The notes beneath the pieces are model-generated. The model did not search any database. It was given only the letters and a program-made list of their open reading frames with translations, and was not told where the DNA came from. A stretch of DNA of 64,000 nucleotides from CAYUQT01 sp964446835 (GTDB taxonomy: Bacteria; Planctomycetota; Phycisphaerae; UBA1845; JAFGLZ01), in the NCBI GenBank assembly GCA_964446835.1, contig CAYUQT010000010.1, forward strand, positions 62,001 through 126,000, read 5' to 3'. The position numbers were made by a program, and so were the translations under genes. Shown here piece after piece: positions 27,817 to 38,714 of the stretch; within the stretch, counting starts at the first letter, position 1; every line of letters starts with the position of its first letter.

Positions 27817-28188
27817 GAAGTCGGACTCCGCTCCCGAATATCGAAAGGACTTTCGCCCATTCCACTCCCAAGTTCACACCGTCGCTACGCTCAAGTCAAG
27901 AGGATGGATAGGTCTCCCGCCCTTTGGCATCCTCTCCAGACGGCCTGCGGTTGGACGATCCGATCTGGGGCAGTCCGAGGGAATCTCCGAGAGGACGTCC
28001 TGGGGCACGCAGACCCCTTGTGGTCTCAAGGCTTTCTCCTGCAAATATTTAGGTTGGTGCAGAGTCGTGGGGAGGACATTTCTTTCAGGTCGGCATCGAG
28101 ACGGACCGATAACATCGATAGGTCCCATAGTCTATGGGACACTCATCGCAAGAAACGGTCCGCCGGGGTTTGTGTTCGTGAACTGAAG
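27817..28188. other. Divergent intergenic region, 372 bp, with a palindrome
   Basis: The 28122-28140 palindrome sits 48 nt before the TPR gene start. A plus-strand frame runs through the region from 26926, but its upstream part is antisense to the CNNM gene and is not considered coding. Confidence 0.5.
28122..28140. promoter_or_regulatory. 19-bp perfect palindrome, candidate operator
   Basis: GTCCCATAG-T-CTATGGGAC has 9-bp arms around one central base. Its symmetry and location between divergent genes suggest a binding site for a dimeric regulator, but it could also form an RNA hairpin in the TPR gene's leader. No U-tract follows. Confidence 0.65.
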
Positions 28189-29676
28189 ATGATTGCCACT
28201 CAAAGAGGTTCGCGCTTTGACAAACTGGAACTCGTGGCCCTGATCCTGTCGATGTGGGCAGGATCGATTCATGCGGCTTCGCCTCCAGACGGTGAAGTGT
28301 CCCGGATACGGCTCCAGCGCTTCGACGTTCACTTTCAGGTCGCTGATTCCGCAAGCATTCAAGCCGTCGATCTGTGGTACACGGCCGACGCCGGACGCAC
28401 ATGGCAACGCCATGATATCGATCCCCCACGCCGGTCGAGCCCGGTTCCCTTTGTGGCCCCTCGCGAGGGTCTGTACGGGCTCTATGTGATCGTCCACAAT
28501 GAGAGCGGGTCGTCTTCTCCACCGCCGAAAGAAGGTACCGAACCTCAACAGTGGGTGTTCGTGGACTGGACGCCTCCATTGGTTCAGTTGCACGTGGCGC
28601 AGAAGGACATGGCATTTGCCTCGACCCGTCGCGTTGCGTTGCGCTGGACGGCCTACGACGCCCACATCCTCGCACGCCCCATCGATGTGTACTACAGGGT
28701 TCAGGATCAGCGATTGTGGATTCCGGTCGAGCTGCATCTCCCGAACTCGGGCCGGTATGACTGGCAGGTGCCTCCGACGGTGGGGGGCACGGTGGTCATC
28801 AAGTTGGTGGTCAGCGATCGAGGCGGGCACGTCGTCGAGCGATTCAGCGAACCCCTGGAGATCGACTCGGGGACGGTGCCGACGGCCACGGGGGGGGCTG
28901 AGGACACCAAACCGGACCTTCGTCCTCGTGTCATGGTAAACCGCGGGCTCATTCTGGATTCCGACACCGAGCTATCACTGCCTCGGTCCGCGGGGGCGGG
29001 CACTCCGGCGGGCCCGGACCGCTCGTCCGACTCCGCGACGACGAAGGACAGCAAGGCGATCCCCAATGCCCCTCGCCCCGACAGCGGGAGCCGTCGGAAG
29101 GTCGGATCGGAGGTGGCCGGCGAGCAAGGCAAATTGCAGCGCCCGGAGACCACCGGATCAATGGGGCCGGCCACGCGGCCTTCGGCGGATGCTACGCGGG
29201 GCAAGCGATTGCATGAGATCGGAACATGGCACCGCGAGCGGGGCGAACTGGCGATCGCAGTCTCACGGTTGAAGGAAGCGGTTGAGGCCGACCCGACACG
29301 GATCGAAGCTCAGCAGGAGCTGGCGGGATTGCTCATGGTTCAGGGCAAGCCCGCTGAGGCAACCGTCCTGTATCGGTCGATCCTGAAACAGCAACCCGAT
29401 CATCGCGAGGCACAGAAGGGACTGGCGTTGGCGCTGGTGGGCAACCGAGAGTACACATCGGCGCGCAGGGTCTTGATGGAGATCGCTGCAACGGACGACC
29501 ACAACGCCGACGCGTGGCTTCAACTCGGCGATGTATGTTTTCTGATGGGCGATCGGGATGCGGCACGTGACTACTGGACCAAGGCTTCCAAGACCGATGC
29601 CAGAGCCGTGAGCGTCATCGACATGGCTCAAAAACGTTTGGTCGCCTACCCTCCTCTTTCCCTCGCTCAGGAGTGA
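28189..29676 (+). CDS. Exported TPR-repeat protein
   Basis: The 495-residue protein begins at ATG 28189 with a signal-like segment (LVALILSMWAGSIHAA). Residues ~40-230 contain two beta-sandwich-like modules (VDLWYTADAGRTWQRHDI, then IDVYYRVQDQRLWIPVEL). A Pro/Ser/Gly-rich linker covers ~235-335. The C-terminal part has about three TPR units (LHEIGTWHRERGELAIAVSRLKEAVEADP, GLLMVQGKPAEATVLYRSILKQQP, AWLQLGDVCFLMGDRDAARDYWTKA). It is probably a periplasmic scaffold. holA follows 40 nt downstream, so cotranscription is likely. Confidence 0.8.
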   Translation: MIATQRGSRFDKLELVALILSMWAGSIHAASPPDGEVSRIRLQRFDVHFQVADSASIQAVDLWYTADAGRTWQRHDIDPPRRSSPVPFVAPREGLYGLYVIVHNESGSSSPPPKEGTEPQQWVFVDWTPPLVQLHVAQKDMAFASTRRVALRWTAYDAHILARPIDVYYRVQDQRLWIPVELHLPNSGRYDWQVPPTVGGTVVIKLVVSDRGGHVVERFSEPLEIDSGTVPTATGGAEDTKPDLRPRVMVNRGLILDSDTELSLPRSAGAGTPAGPDRSSDSATTKDSKAIPNAPRPDSGSRRKVGSEVAGEQGKLQRPETTGSMGPATRPSADATRGKRLHEIGTWHRERGELAIAVSRLKEAVEADPTRIEAQQELAGLLMVQGKPAEATVLYRSILKQQPDHREAQKGLALALVGNREYTSARRVLMEIAATDDHNADAWLQLGDVCFLMGDRDAARDYWTKASKTDARAVSVIDMAQKRLVAYPPLSLAQE

Positions 29677-29716
29677 GTGTAAGCTCTAGGCGAAGGGATT
29701 CTCATTCCCAGGCTCG

Positions 29717-30709
29717 ATGCGCAAGGAGTGTACCCACGCGCCTATGAAGGACGGACGAACTACATCTGCGGCCTCAGGATCGACCGGCTCGGCGATCAAA
29801 CCGGTTTATGGGGTCTATGGGGCGGACGAGTTCCTGCGTACCGAGGCGATCGGCCGAATCACACGCGATGTCCTGGGAGACCGGCCAGAACCGATGGCCA
29901 TATCGGACTACGACGGTACCAAGGCTTCGCTGGCCGAAGTGCTGGACGATGTGCGGACCTTGCCGTTCTTCGGCGGTGTGCGATTGGTGATTGTTCGCGA
30001 CGCCGACGACCTCATCACAAAGCACCGGGAGGCGCTGGAGCGATATGTAGCCGCTCCTTCCGAGACGGGGGTACTGGTGCTCATCTGCACCAGCCTGAAC
30101 AAGCAGTGGCGCTTAACCAGGGCCATTGAGAAGGTCGGTAAGCTTGTTGAATGCAAGGCCCCGTCGCCCCGAGAACGACCCACATGGCTGATCACGCGAG
30201 CACGGCAGCATTACGGTAAGACGCTGGAACCGCCGGCCGCGGCAACGCTGGTAGAGTTGGTCGGCGACGACATGGCCGGTCTGGACGGCGAGTTGGCCAA
30301 ACTCTCGATCTACGTCGGCGATCGGGCGACGATCACCGAAAACGATGTCGGCGAACTGGTGGGCTATCACCGTCCGGAGAATGTCTTTCGCATGACGGAC
30401 GCACTGGCCGCCAAGAATGCTCCCGTCTGTCTGAAAGTCTGGCGACAGACGCTCGCGACCGACAATCAGGCGGAATTTCGTGCCATCGGCGGACTGGCGT
30501 GGGCGGTCCGACAGATGATAGTAGCCAAGGACGGATCGAAGCCGACGACGAACTGGTCAATGTCGAAGTCGGCAGGGCGTTTCACCCTCCGCCAGTTGCA
30601 GGATATCCTTGTGCAACTGCTGGCTGCGGATGTGGCGGGAAAGACCGGTCTGGGTACGGTTGAGACCGCGATCGAGAAGCTGATTGTCAGGTCGTGCACC
30701 GCCCGTTGA
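29717..30709 (+). CDS. holA: DNA polymerase III subunit delta
   Basis: The delta subunit opens the sliding clamp in the clamp-loader complex. The 330-residue protein fits in length and pattern: VYGVYGADEFLRTEAIGRI near the start, FFGGVRLVIVRDADDLI, LVELVGDDMAGLDGELAKLSIYVG and the C-terminal collar helices (LAWAVRQMIVAKDG, LRQLQDILVQLLAADVAGKTG). Like most delta subunits it has no intact Walker A. ATG 29744 is an alternative start. It is followed by a lipoprotein gene whose ribosome site overlaps the holA stop. Confidence 0.88.
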   Translation: MRKECTHAPMKDGRTTSAASGSTGSAIKPVYGVYGADEFLRTEAIGRITRDVLGDRPEPMAISDYDGTKASLAEVLDDVRTLPFFGGVRLVIVRDADDLITKHREALERYVAAPSETGVLVLICTSLNKQWRLTRAIEKVGKLVECKAPSPRERPTWLITRARQHYGKTLEPPAAATLVELVGDDMAGLDGELAKLSIYVGDRATITENDVGELVGYHRPENVFRMTDALAAKNAPVCLKVWRQTLATDNQAEFRAIGGLAWAVRQMIVAKDGSKPTTNWSMSKSAGRFTLRQLQDILVQLLAADVAGKTGLGTVETAIEKLIVRSCTAR

Positions 30710-30722
30710 GGAGAATACACGG

Positions 30723-32429
30723 ATGCCACGATGGACTCGTTGGGTGTGGGTGCCGCTGTGTTGCGGTCTGATATCCGCAATCGGCTGTTACTACCAGGAT
30801 CGAACCATTGACGGTGTGGCACAGTCCCCCGATCAAGAACCGACGGCCCGCGCCCCATCGAAAGTTGCTTCCAGACCGGCTGAGCCCGTACAGGGCTCCG
30901 ACAAACCCGTCGAGGATCCGTCGGCCAGTCGTGCCGCAAGGATGACGCGAGAATACTCCGAACGAGTGAACAAAGGACGAAATGGGTCGGTCAGCGATCA
31001 AGTCACTGCGGATCGGTTCGGAAACACGAGGGCCCAGACACGGCCGTCGGCCTTGAAGCCCGAAGATTCGAAGACAGCGGACTCGACCGTGCCGCAGGCC
31101 AGCAAGCGGGCGGTTCACATGGACACCGATTCTGCCGACATCGGGTCGGTTCGCGCGAACGTTCCCACACAGGTGGATGTCGATTCCGGCGAGAAGCCCG
31201 AATCCGTCCCACCGTCCGTTACGGCACCCAAGGCCTCCGAAGAACCCAAGAGTGTGCCTCCCAAAAGGGAGGCGTCTCTGCCAAAGCCTGAAACGCCCAA
31301 GCCTTCTGCTCCGGTGACTCCGCCTCCGACTCCACAGCCTGTGGTTCCCCCTCCGACGGCACCGAAGAAGGAGGAGCCACGTATCGTCGCGAGTCGGCAG
31401 GCGCCCGCCGAACTCAGGCCGCTGCTGCAACCCCCACAAGAGCCTCGGCCCCAGGCCCCTGCCAAGCCGGCAGCACCGTCGATGGCTCAGACGGCTCCCA
31501 GTGAGGAGAAGCGGAGCGGCTTCGTCGTTCCCAAACCGCCCGATGTTCCGACCACTCCTGCTAAGAGCCGCCACGTCGACCCGGGCAAGAAATCGGCCAA
31601 GGGCTCGGCCCCGCCGGTCCTGGAGGTCAAGGCGGCGGAACCGCCCAAGGTACCTTCGACCGAGCCGACGCGAGCAGCTCAGCCTAATCAGCCCATTCGA
31701 TCCATCGCCGCGCCTGCCGAGGGTGATATCAAGAGTGTCATCGAACAACGTCTGAAGGACGTGCAATCTACTCCTAATGACCTGGAGAAGCAGCTCCAGT
31801 TGAGGCTTCTCTACGTCGTGGACAATCAGCCGGAGAAGGCCTTGGCAGAGATCCCCGGGACCAACGCTCCCACCCAGGCGATCATCCAGCGGATCATGAA
31901 GATGGTGCTGACGGCATCCAAGAGCAAAGGGCGTGATTCGGCTGCGGCCGCCACGCAACTCCTTGATTCCGTCGAAGACCTCCGCAAACTGCTCAGGACA
32001 CACGCAGACCTCCAAGTCGCCACGCTCAAGCTGTGCTCGAAGGTCGAGAGCTTCGGCGTCTTCGAAGAGATCAAGACCGCCTCATTCCAGGTGGGGCATC
32101 GGAATCGCGTGATCGTCTACTGCGAAATCCGGAATTTCCGAATCGAACCGACGGAGGACAGCCAGAATCGTGTTTTGCTGGCCCAGAAGATCAAGGTTCT
32201 CAATAGTGAGGGCAAGACAGTTTATGACGTAGGGGACGAGGACGTACCCTACATCAGTCGCCGACCCATCGAGGATTTCTTCCTGGTCCAGTTGGTTGAG
32301 CTGCCGACCTCCCTTTCTCCCGGCAAGTACATCCTCCGGGTCTACGTCGAGGACAAACTTGCGGGCAAGGCGACGGAGGGTCAGACCGAGTTCACTATGC
32401 GGTCGACCACCACAGCACGGAAGCCATGA
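30723..32429 (+). CDS. Proline/alanine-rich lipoprotein with conserved C-terminal domain
   Basis: The start at 30723 has GAGGAG 10 nt upstream. The 568-residue protein has a lipobox SAIGC, then about 300 residues of low-complexity Pro/Ala/Lys/Ser sequence (repeated PKPETPKPSAPVTPPPTPQP-like runs) that could span the periplasm. From ~340 it becomes ordered: a helical segment (KSVIEQRLKDVQSTPNDLEKQLQLRLLYVVDNQPEKAL) and a beta-rich terminal domain (VGHRNRVIVYCEIRNFRIEPTED, GKYILRVYVEDKLAGKATEGQTEF). I do not recognise the domain; the gene order suggests an envelope role. Confidence 0.78.
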   Translation: MPRWTRWVWVPLCCGLISAIGCYYQDRTIDGVAQSPDQEPTARAPSKVASRPAEPVQGSDKPVEDPSASRAARMTREYSERVNKGRNGSVSDQVTADRFGNTRAQTRPSALKPEDSKTADSTVPQASKRAVHMDTDSADIGSVRANVPTQVDVDSGEKPESVPPSVTAPKASEEPKSVPPKREASLPKPETPKPSAPVTPPPTPQPVVPPPTAPKKEEPRIVASRQAPAELRPLLQPPQEPRPQAPAKPAAPSMAQTAPSEEKRSGFVVPKPPDVPTTPAKSRHVDPGKKSAKGSAPPVLEVKAAEPPKVPSTEPTRAAQPNQPIRSIAAPAEGDIKSVIEQRLKDVQSTPNDLEKQLQLRLLYVVDNQPEKALAEIPGTNAPTQAIIQRIMKMVLTASKSKGRDSAAAATQLLDSVEDLRKLLRTHADLQVATLKLCSKVESFGVFEEIKTASFQVGHRNRVIVYCEIRNFRIEPTEDSQNRVLLAQKIKVLNSEGKTVYDVGDEDVPYISRRPIEDFFLVQLVELPTSLSPGKYILRVYVEDKLAGKATEGQTEFTMRSTTTARKP

Positions 32430-32858
32430 CTTGAACCCTCCGGTTCTGCGGCGGGTCAGGTCTTTCGAGTTGAAGCACTGTTGCGGCGTATGGGCAGCCT
32501 GGCACCTTCTGCCGAGGTCATCACACGATCAGATGGTTGAAGCTCATCGGTGTCAGAGATGGCGCCCAGTGCTATTTCCTGACCCTCCGACAGGGATGGG
32601 GCCCGGAGTGTCCTCGCGTTGAGCCTTCCCCGGCTGCCTTCCAGGCAGAGTTCAAACCGTCGGGTGTGTCAGGACACGTAAGCGGGCAGGGGGTTTTCCG
32701 GCCAGTCTGGGGCATTCTGTGGGGGCGTGCCAGAGGCAGGATGTCATTTGTCCCTGGTTTTATTCTTAGATTATTCTTTGGAAATACACCAAACCTTTCT
32801 GTATAATCCGCGTAAAACAGTGTGTGGAGCGGCGGGCGTACGTCATGAGGCCGAACCC
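32430..32858. other. Intergenic region, 429 bp
   Basis: No coding frame here has family features. The only clear signal is the promoter at 32778-32807, inside an AT-rich island (about 32755-32820) that stands out from the GC-rich surroundings. Confidence 0.5.
32778..32807 (+). promoter_or_regulatory. Sigma-70-like promoter
   Basis: TTGGAA (32778-32783), an 18-nt spacer and a perfect TATAAT (32802-32807). It should drive the gene starting at about 32859. Confidence 0.68.
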
Positions 32859-33434
32859 GTGGAACTTGGGACTGAAAGACAAAACGTATCCCAACTGACA
32901 TTATACCTGTATCGCCGCGCGCTTCACCCGGAGCTTTTTCGAATCCACGCTAGCAAGCACCTCCAGCAGAAGAATTATCAGGCGAATATCTGGATTGTCG
33001 GCTTGGGCCATGTGGTCACGATGCATTCGGGCGGACGCGTCGCGACAGAGGCGATCATTGGCGACACAGATCTCTTGCCCGATCGTGGCTTAGCCAACCA
33101 CTTCCGTTTTCGCGGAGAGCGCGATCACCAGGAAGAGTGGGACAACGGCGTCAACTACATGATCAGCAGCCAGATTGAGCGGATGAGCAAGCAGTTGTTT
33201 CAGGCGTCGCACGCCGACCTGCTCAGGCATGCTCGTCGGCGGGGCATGATGGTGTCCTTCGATGAGTGGACCAGCAACGGCGACCTCGTGCCGTTCTCGT
33301 TCATTGACTACGAGGCTCGCGAACGTGAGCTGCACATTAGCGCCTTCCACGTCTATCCGGAAGAGCTGACTTTCGTGAAGACCCAATCGATTATCGAGCT
33401 TCTGAAGGTCGCTCCCCCCCGCGTTCATAGCTGA
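32859..33434 (+). CDS. Conserved hypothetical protein
   Basis: The 191-residue protein (GTG start at 32859 with GAGG about 8 nt upstream; GTG 32823 also possible) has no signal peptide or membrane segment. Its sequence looks like a real soluble domain: LTLYLYRRALHPELFRI, WIVGLGHVVTMHSGG, then HFRFRGERDHQEEW and VSFDEWTSNGDLVPFSFIDYEARERELHISAFHVYPEEL. It resembles DUF2617-type proteins in my memory, but I cannot confirm that. The function is unknown. It is transcribed from its own promoter. Confidence 0.72.
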   Translation: MELGTERQNVSQLTLYLYRRALHPELFRIHASKHLQQKNYQANIWIVGLGHVVTMHSGGRVATEAIIGDTDLLPDRGLANHFRFRGERDHQEEWDNGVNYMISSQIERMSKQLFQASHADLLRHARRRGMMVSFDEWTSNGDLVPFSFIDYEARERELHISAFHVYPEELTFVKTQSIIELLKVAPPRVHS

Positions 33435-33648
33435 TCTGCCAATCTGGCAGACTCGCATGACCCCGTATCAGTCGTCTTGCCATTAAGGCAGTAGGTCCTG
33501 AAGAAACGCTTTGGGCTGGTGTTCTTTTAAGTACTTATTTTATAAAACGTTATGGATTGTTGAGCGGATGTTCCAAACGCGAAGGTTATTGGCATGATCC
33601 TTGCCCTGCTGAGCAATGAGGTGTTGTATTGCGCTCAGAAGGTGCCCC

Positions 33649-34077
33649 ATGATGGCCATGGCGCATGCGTCCAAGGTGAGCGAACCCTGGGAGGTCGTGA
33701 TATCGGCCGACAGGACGCCCGAGAAGGCATGGGCGGACTGGCTGACCTCTCGACTGGAACCCCGGGGGGTCGGAGTACACCGCGTTCCAAGCGACGACGA
33801 TGCCCTGCAGTTTGTTCGGCGGGGGCATCTGATGCTGGCGGTCTTGGACACGAGTGTTCGTCACTCAGAGTGCCTGGGGCTCTTGCGCCGTATCCGGTCG
33901 ATCACAAACACGCTTCCGTGTTTGTTGGTCGCAGATGCCATCGATGAGCGGTTTCTCAAGACCGCTCTGGAGCTGAGGGCGTACAGCGTGATATCCACTC
34001 CGGTGGATGAGAGGATCCTGCGGGACTTGATCGCGGCAGTGTTTCGCAGGGTTTACGAAAGCGATCTGGTACTGTAA
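33649..34077 (+). CDS. Receiver-like (response-regulator) domain protein, degenerate
   Basis: The 142-residue protein is a single receiver-like domain. LMLAVLDTS carries an Asp where the phosphoacceptor would be, and PCLLVADAIDERFLKTALELRAYSVISTPVDERILRDLI follows the beta4-alpha5 layout. The conserved Lys after beta5 is replaced (STPVD for the usual KP), and the acidic pair after beta1 is only partly kept (VVISADRTPEKA), so phosphorylation is doubtful. ATG 33649 is chosen for GAAGGTG just upstream; 33616 is also in frame. It lies 112 nt before groES, and a regulatory link is speculative. Confidence 0.68.
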   Translation: MMAMAHASKVSEPWEVVISADRTPEKAWADWLTSRLEPRGVGVHRVPSDDDALQFVRRGHLMLAVLDTSVRHSECLGLLRRIRSITNTLPCLLVADAIDERFLKTALELRAYSVISTPVDERILRDLIAAVFRRVYESDLVL

Positions 34078-34189
34078 GCGGCGTCAATCTTGTGTGCTTC
34101 TCGTCTTCGTGTCGCCCGGTGGCGGCTTCGGATCGAGGGCCGCGGGATGTTTGTGATTGAAGGGTGTTGACCAACGAAAGGAACACGGC

Positions 34190-34486
34190 ATGGCAAAGGT
34201 CAAAATCAGACCGCTCGGTGACAAGGTACTGGTCAAGCGGCTGGAAGCAGAGGAGAAGACGGCCGGTGGAATCGTGCTGCCCGACACGGCGAAAGAGAAG
34301 CCCAAACGGGGAGTCGTACAGGCCGTCGGCGAAGGCAAGATGCTGGACAACGGCAAGCGGTCCGAACTCCAGGTCAAGAAGGGTGACGAGGTACTGTTCA
34401 CCAGCTACGCCGGTACCGAGATCAAGGTCGATGGCGACGAGTTGCTGATCATGGGCGAGGAAGACATCCTGGCGATTCTGTCCTAG
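34190..34486 (+). CDS. groES: Co-chaperonin GroES
   Basis: GroES caps the GroEL ring. The 98-residue protein matches in length and motifs: KIRPLGDKVLVKRLEAEEKTAGGIVLPDTAKEKP, including the mobile loop, then VKKGDEVLFTSYAGTEIKVDGDELLIMGEEDILAIL. AAAGGA lies 7 nt before the ATG. groEL follows 60 nt downstream. I looked for a CIRCE operator (TTAGCACTC-N9-GAGTGCTAA) upstream and did not find one, so HrcA control is not supported here. Confidence 0.97.
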   Translation: MAKVKIRPLGDKVLVKRLEAEEKTAGGIVLPDTAKEKPKRGVVQAVGEGKMLDNGKRSELQVKKGDEVLFTSYAGTEIKVDGDELLIMGEEDILAILS

Positions 34487-34546
34487 CCGGTCGATCGGTG
34501 GCATGAGACGTTCAGCGTCAACCAACCAGACGTGGAGGATTCATAA

Positions 34547-36190
<1,644 letters not shown>

Positions 36191-36602
36191 TTCCCCGGCG
36201 GTCTTCAGACACCTGAAGTTGTTTCACAAAAGGCCCACGGTCGCCGATGATCGTGGGCCTTTCTGCATTCCCAGGTGGACGTTTCTTGGAAGGGCCTCGA
36301 TACCATCCATGGGGGGCGCACGCCATCTCCCCGTCTCATGCCTGCCGCACAGGCTCCTGAGGGGCATTCCACTGGCACTTGAGCAGGAGCCGGCCTGTCC
36401 ATGACGGACAACCGTCAGCCGCACGGCCGTGGGACAGTCAGGACGGCCAGTTTCCTGTCCCGGTGAAAGCGCACAAATTTAGGCGAAGTTTTTCGGAAAA
36501 GGGCTTTTATCGGACGATGGGGCATTGTATACTAAATTCGCACGTGATGGGTCCGCGATGGATCGCGATCCCCATCGAAGTTGCATATCAGGGCCGGCAA
36601 GG
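36191..36602. other. Intergenic region, 412 bp, between groEL and flhA
   Basis: It contains the groEL terminator (36229-36263) and, further right, a TATACT box at 36528-36533 that may be the -10 of the flagellar operon, although its -35 is poor. No gene was recognised. Confidence 0.5.
36229..36263 (+). terminator. Rho-independent terminator after groEL
   Basis: AAAGGCCCACG (36229-36239), a 12-nt loop and its complement ending in TTT (36252-36262). An 11-bp perfect stem lies 38 nt after the groEL stop. Confidence 0.85.
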
Positions 36603-38714
36603 ATGCCACTAGCTACTATTGCGCAATCCAGGCCTGTACGTTTCCTCCAAACTAATCGTGGGATATTCGTGCCTTTGGGGATGACGTGTCTGATCCTCGT
36701 CATCCTGATCCCGCTGCCGACGTGGTTCCTGGACATCCTCCTGTCGTGCAACATTGCCCTGTCCGCCGTTATCCTGCTGACGGTGATGTACATGACCCGC
36801 CCGCTGGATTTCAGCGCGTTTCCCACGCTCCTGCTGGCGACCACCCTCTATCGGCTGGTCCTGAACACCGCCAGCACCCGACTGATCCTGACACACGGCC
36901 CGCAGGGCACCGACGCCGCAGGCCGTGTCATCGAGGCATTCGGTAACTTCGTGGCGGCCGGTTCGCTCGCCGTCGGTGTCATCATCTTCGTGATCATCGC
37001 CGTCATCCAGTTCGTCGTGATCACGAAAGGTGCCACGCGTATTGCCGAGGTCGCGGCTCGGTTCACCTTGGACGGCATGCCGGGCAAGCAGATGGCGATT
37101 GATGCCGATCTGCACGCCGGACTGATCGACGAGGCAGAGGCCAAGCGCCGACGGGCCGAGATCTCCTCCGAAGCCGACTTCTACGGGGCCATGGATGGTG
37201 CCAGCAAGTTCGTCCGCGGCGATGCCGTCGCGGGCATCGTGATCACCTTCGTCAACGTGCTCGGCGGGCTCTACGTCGGCATGGTCGAAGGGAAGATGGA
37301 GATTTTCCAGTGCCTCAGCACCTTCACGAAGCTGACGATCGGTGAAGGCCTCGTGGCACAGATCCCGGCGTTTATCATCTCGGTGGCCGCCGGTATGCTC
37401 GTCACGCGTTCAACGGCCAAGGCCAACGTGGGCGAGGAACTGATGGCGCAGGTCGGCCAGCGTCCGGTTGCCCTGGCACTGGCTGCCGTGTTCCTGGGCA
37501 TCCTGGCCCTCACGCCGCTGCCGAAGCCTCCACTGGTCTTCCTGGCGGGCTCGCTGGCCGGGTTGGCCGTGCTCATGACCCGCGCCAAAGACGCCCAGGT
37601 CAAGGCCGAGGCCGCAAAGACCCAGGCCAGCCAGTCCGCCAAGTCCGAGCCCGTCGAAAAGCAGCTCCTGCCTGATCCGATGGAACTGGAAGTTGGCTAC
37701 GGCCTGGTCAAGCTCGTCGATCGGAAGCAGGGCGGCGATCTGCTCGATCGCGTGACCATGCTGCGTCGTCAGATGGCCATGGATCTCGGCCTGGTCGTCC
37801 CGCCGATTCGCATCCGCGACAATGTCCAGCTCGAGCCCAATCGTTATCGCATCAAGATTCGCGGCATGATGGTGGCCCAGGGAGAGGGGATGCCCGGCCA
37901 CCTTCTGGCCATCAACAGCGGGCTGAGCACCGAACCGCTCGAAGGCATCGAGACCGTCGAACCGGCCTTTGGTCTGAAGGCCTACTGGGTCCGCGAGGAT
38001 GGCCGGCCCGCCGCCGAGGCCCGAAACTACACTGTCGTAGATGCCTCCGGCGTGCTCACGACCCACCTCACCGAGGTGATCAAGCAGCATTCGTCGGAAT
38101 TGCTGACCCGCCAGGAAACCCATCGGCTGCTAGACAACCTCAAACAAAAGTCACCGAAGGCCGTCGAGGACGTCATTCCCGAGGTGCTCAAGGTGGGCGA
38201 GGTACAGAAGGTCCTTCAGAACCTGCTTCGCGAACGGGTACCGATTCGCGATCTCGAGACGATTCTGGAGACGCTCGGCGACTGGGCGGCGCGCACCAAG
38301 GATACCGACGTGCTCACCGAGTACGCGCGAAACGCGCTGGCGCGGACCATCTGTCAGCTCTATCGCGATGAAAACAGCCAGATCTGCTGCATCACGCTGG
38401 ATCCCAAACTCGAAGAGACCATCAACAGTCACATCGAGCGGAGCGATCGCGTGTCGTACCTGTCGTTGTCGCCGACGATGCAGGGACGCATCGTCGAGGC
38501 GGTCAACGCACAGATCAATCAGGCCATTCCGGCGGCCGGCGGGCGAACGCCGGTCGTCCTCTGTTCCCCACAGGTTCGCGCCTGGATTCGACGCCTGATC
38601 GAGCCGGCGCTGCCGCAGGTGGGGGTTCTGGCGTATAACGAAATCGTCCGAGGGGTCGAGGTCCGTTCGTTGGGTCTGGTGGTACTGAGCGATGAATCTG
38701 CGAACGTATCGTGA
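36603..38714 (+). CDS. flhA: Flagellar export gate protein FlhA
   Basis: FlhA is the large membrane gate of the flagellar type III export apparatus. The 703-residue protein has about eight N-terminal membrane segments (GMTCLILVILIPLPTWFLDILL, RLVLNTASTRLIL) with the FHIPEP signature region (RFTLDGMPGKQMAIDADLHAGLIDEAEAKRRR) and the C-terminal cytoplasmic domain (VPPIRIRDNVQLEPNRYRIKIRG, VLTTHLTEVIKQHSSELLTRQE). The start at 36603 gives the usual N-terminus; a TTG at 36525 extends the frame but overlaps promoter-like sequence. It overlaps flhF by 23 nt. Confidence 0.95.
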   Translation: MPLATIAQSRPVRFLQTNRGIFVPLGMTCLILVILIPLPTWFLDILLSCNIALSAVILLTVMYMTRPLDFSAFPTLLLATTLYRLVLNTASTRLILTHGPQGTDAAGRVIEAFGNFVAAGSLAVGVIIFVIIAVIQFVVITKGATRIAEVAARFTLDGMPGKQMAIDADLHAGLIDEAEAKRRRAEISSEADFYGAMDGASKFVRGDAVAGIVITFVNVLGGLYVGMVEGKMEIFQCLSTFTKLTIGEGLVAQIPAFIISVAAGMLVTRSTAKANVGEELMAQVGQRPVALALAAVFLGILALTPLPKPPLVFLAGSLAGLAVLMTRAKDAQVKAEAAKTQASQSAKSEPVEKQLLPDPMELEVGYGLVKLVDRKQGGDLLDRVTMLRRQMAMDLGLVVPPIRIRDNVQLEPNRYRIKIRGMMVAQGEGMPGHLLAINSGLSTEPLEGIETVEPAFGLKAYWVREDGRPAAEARNYTVVDASGVLTTHLTEVIKQHSSELLTRQETHRLLDNLKQKSPKAVEDVIPEVLKVGEVQKVLQNLLRERVPIRDLETILETLGDWAARTKDTDVLTEYARNALARTICQLYRDENSQICCITLDPKLEETINSHIERSDRVSYLSLSPTMQGRIVEAVNAQINQAIPAAGGRTPVVLCSPQVRAWIRRLIEPALPQVGVLAYNEIVRGVEVRSLGLVVLSDESANVS

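Noticed and set aside
26926..28188. The upstream 421 codons of the frame that contains the TPR gene
   Set aside because: They are antisense to the CNNM gene and between genes; the TPR protein has a signal-like start at 28189.
34078..34189. A CIRCE operator before groES
   Set aside because: I looked for TTAGCACTC-N9-GAGTGCTAA and did not find it.
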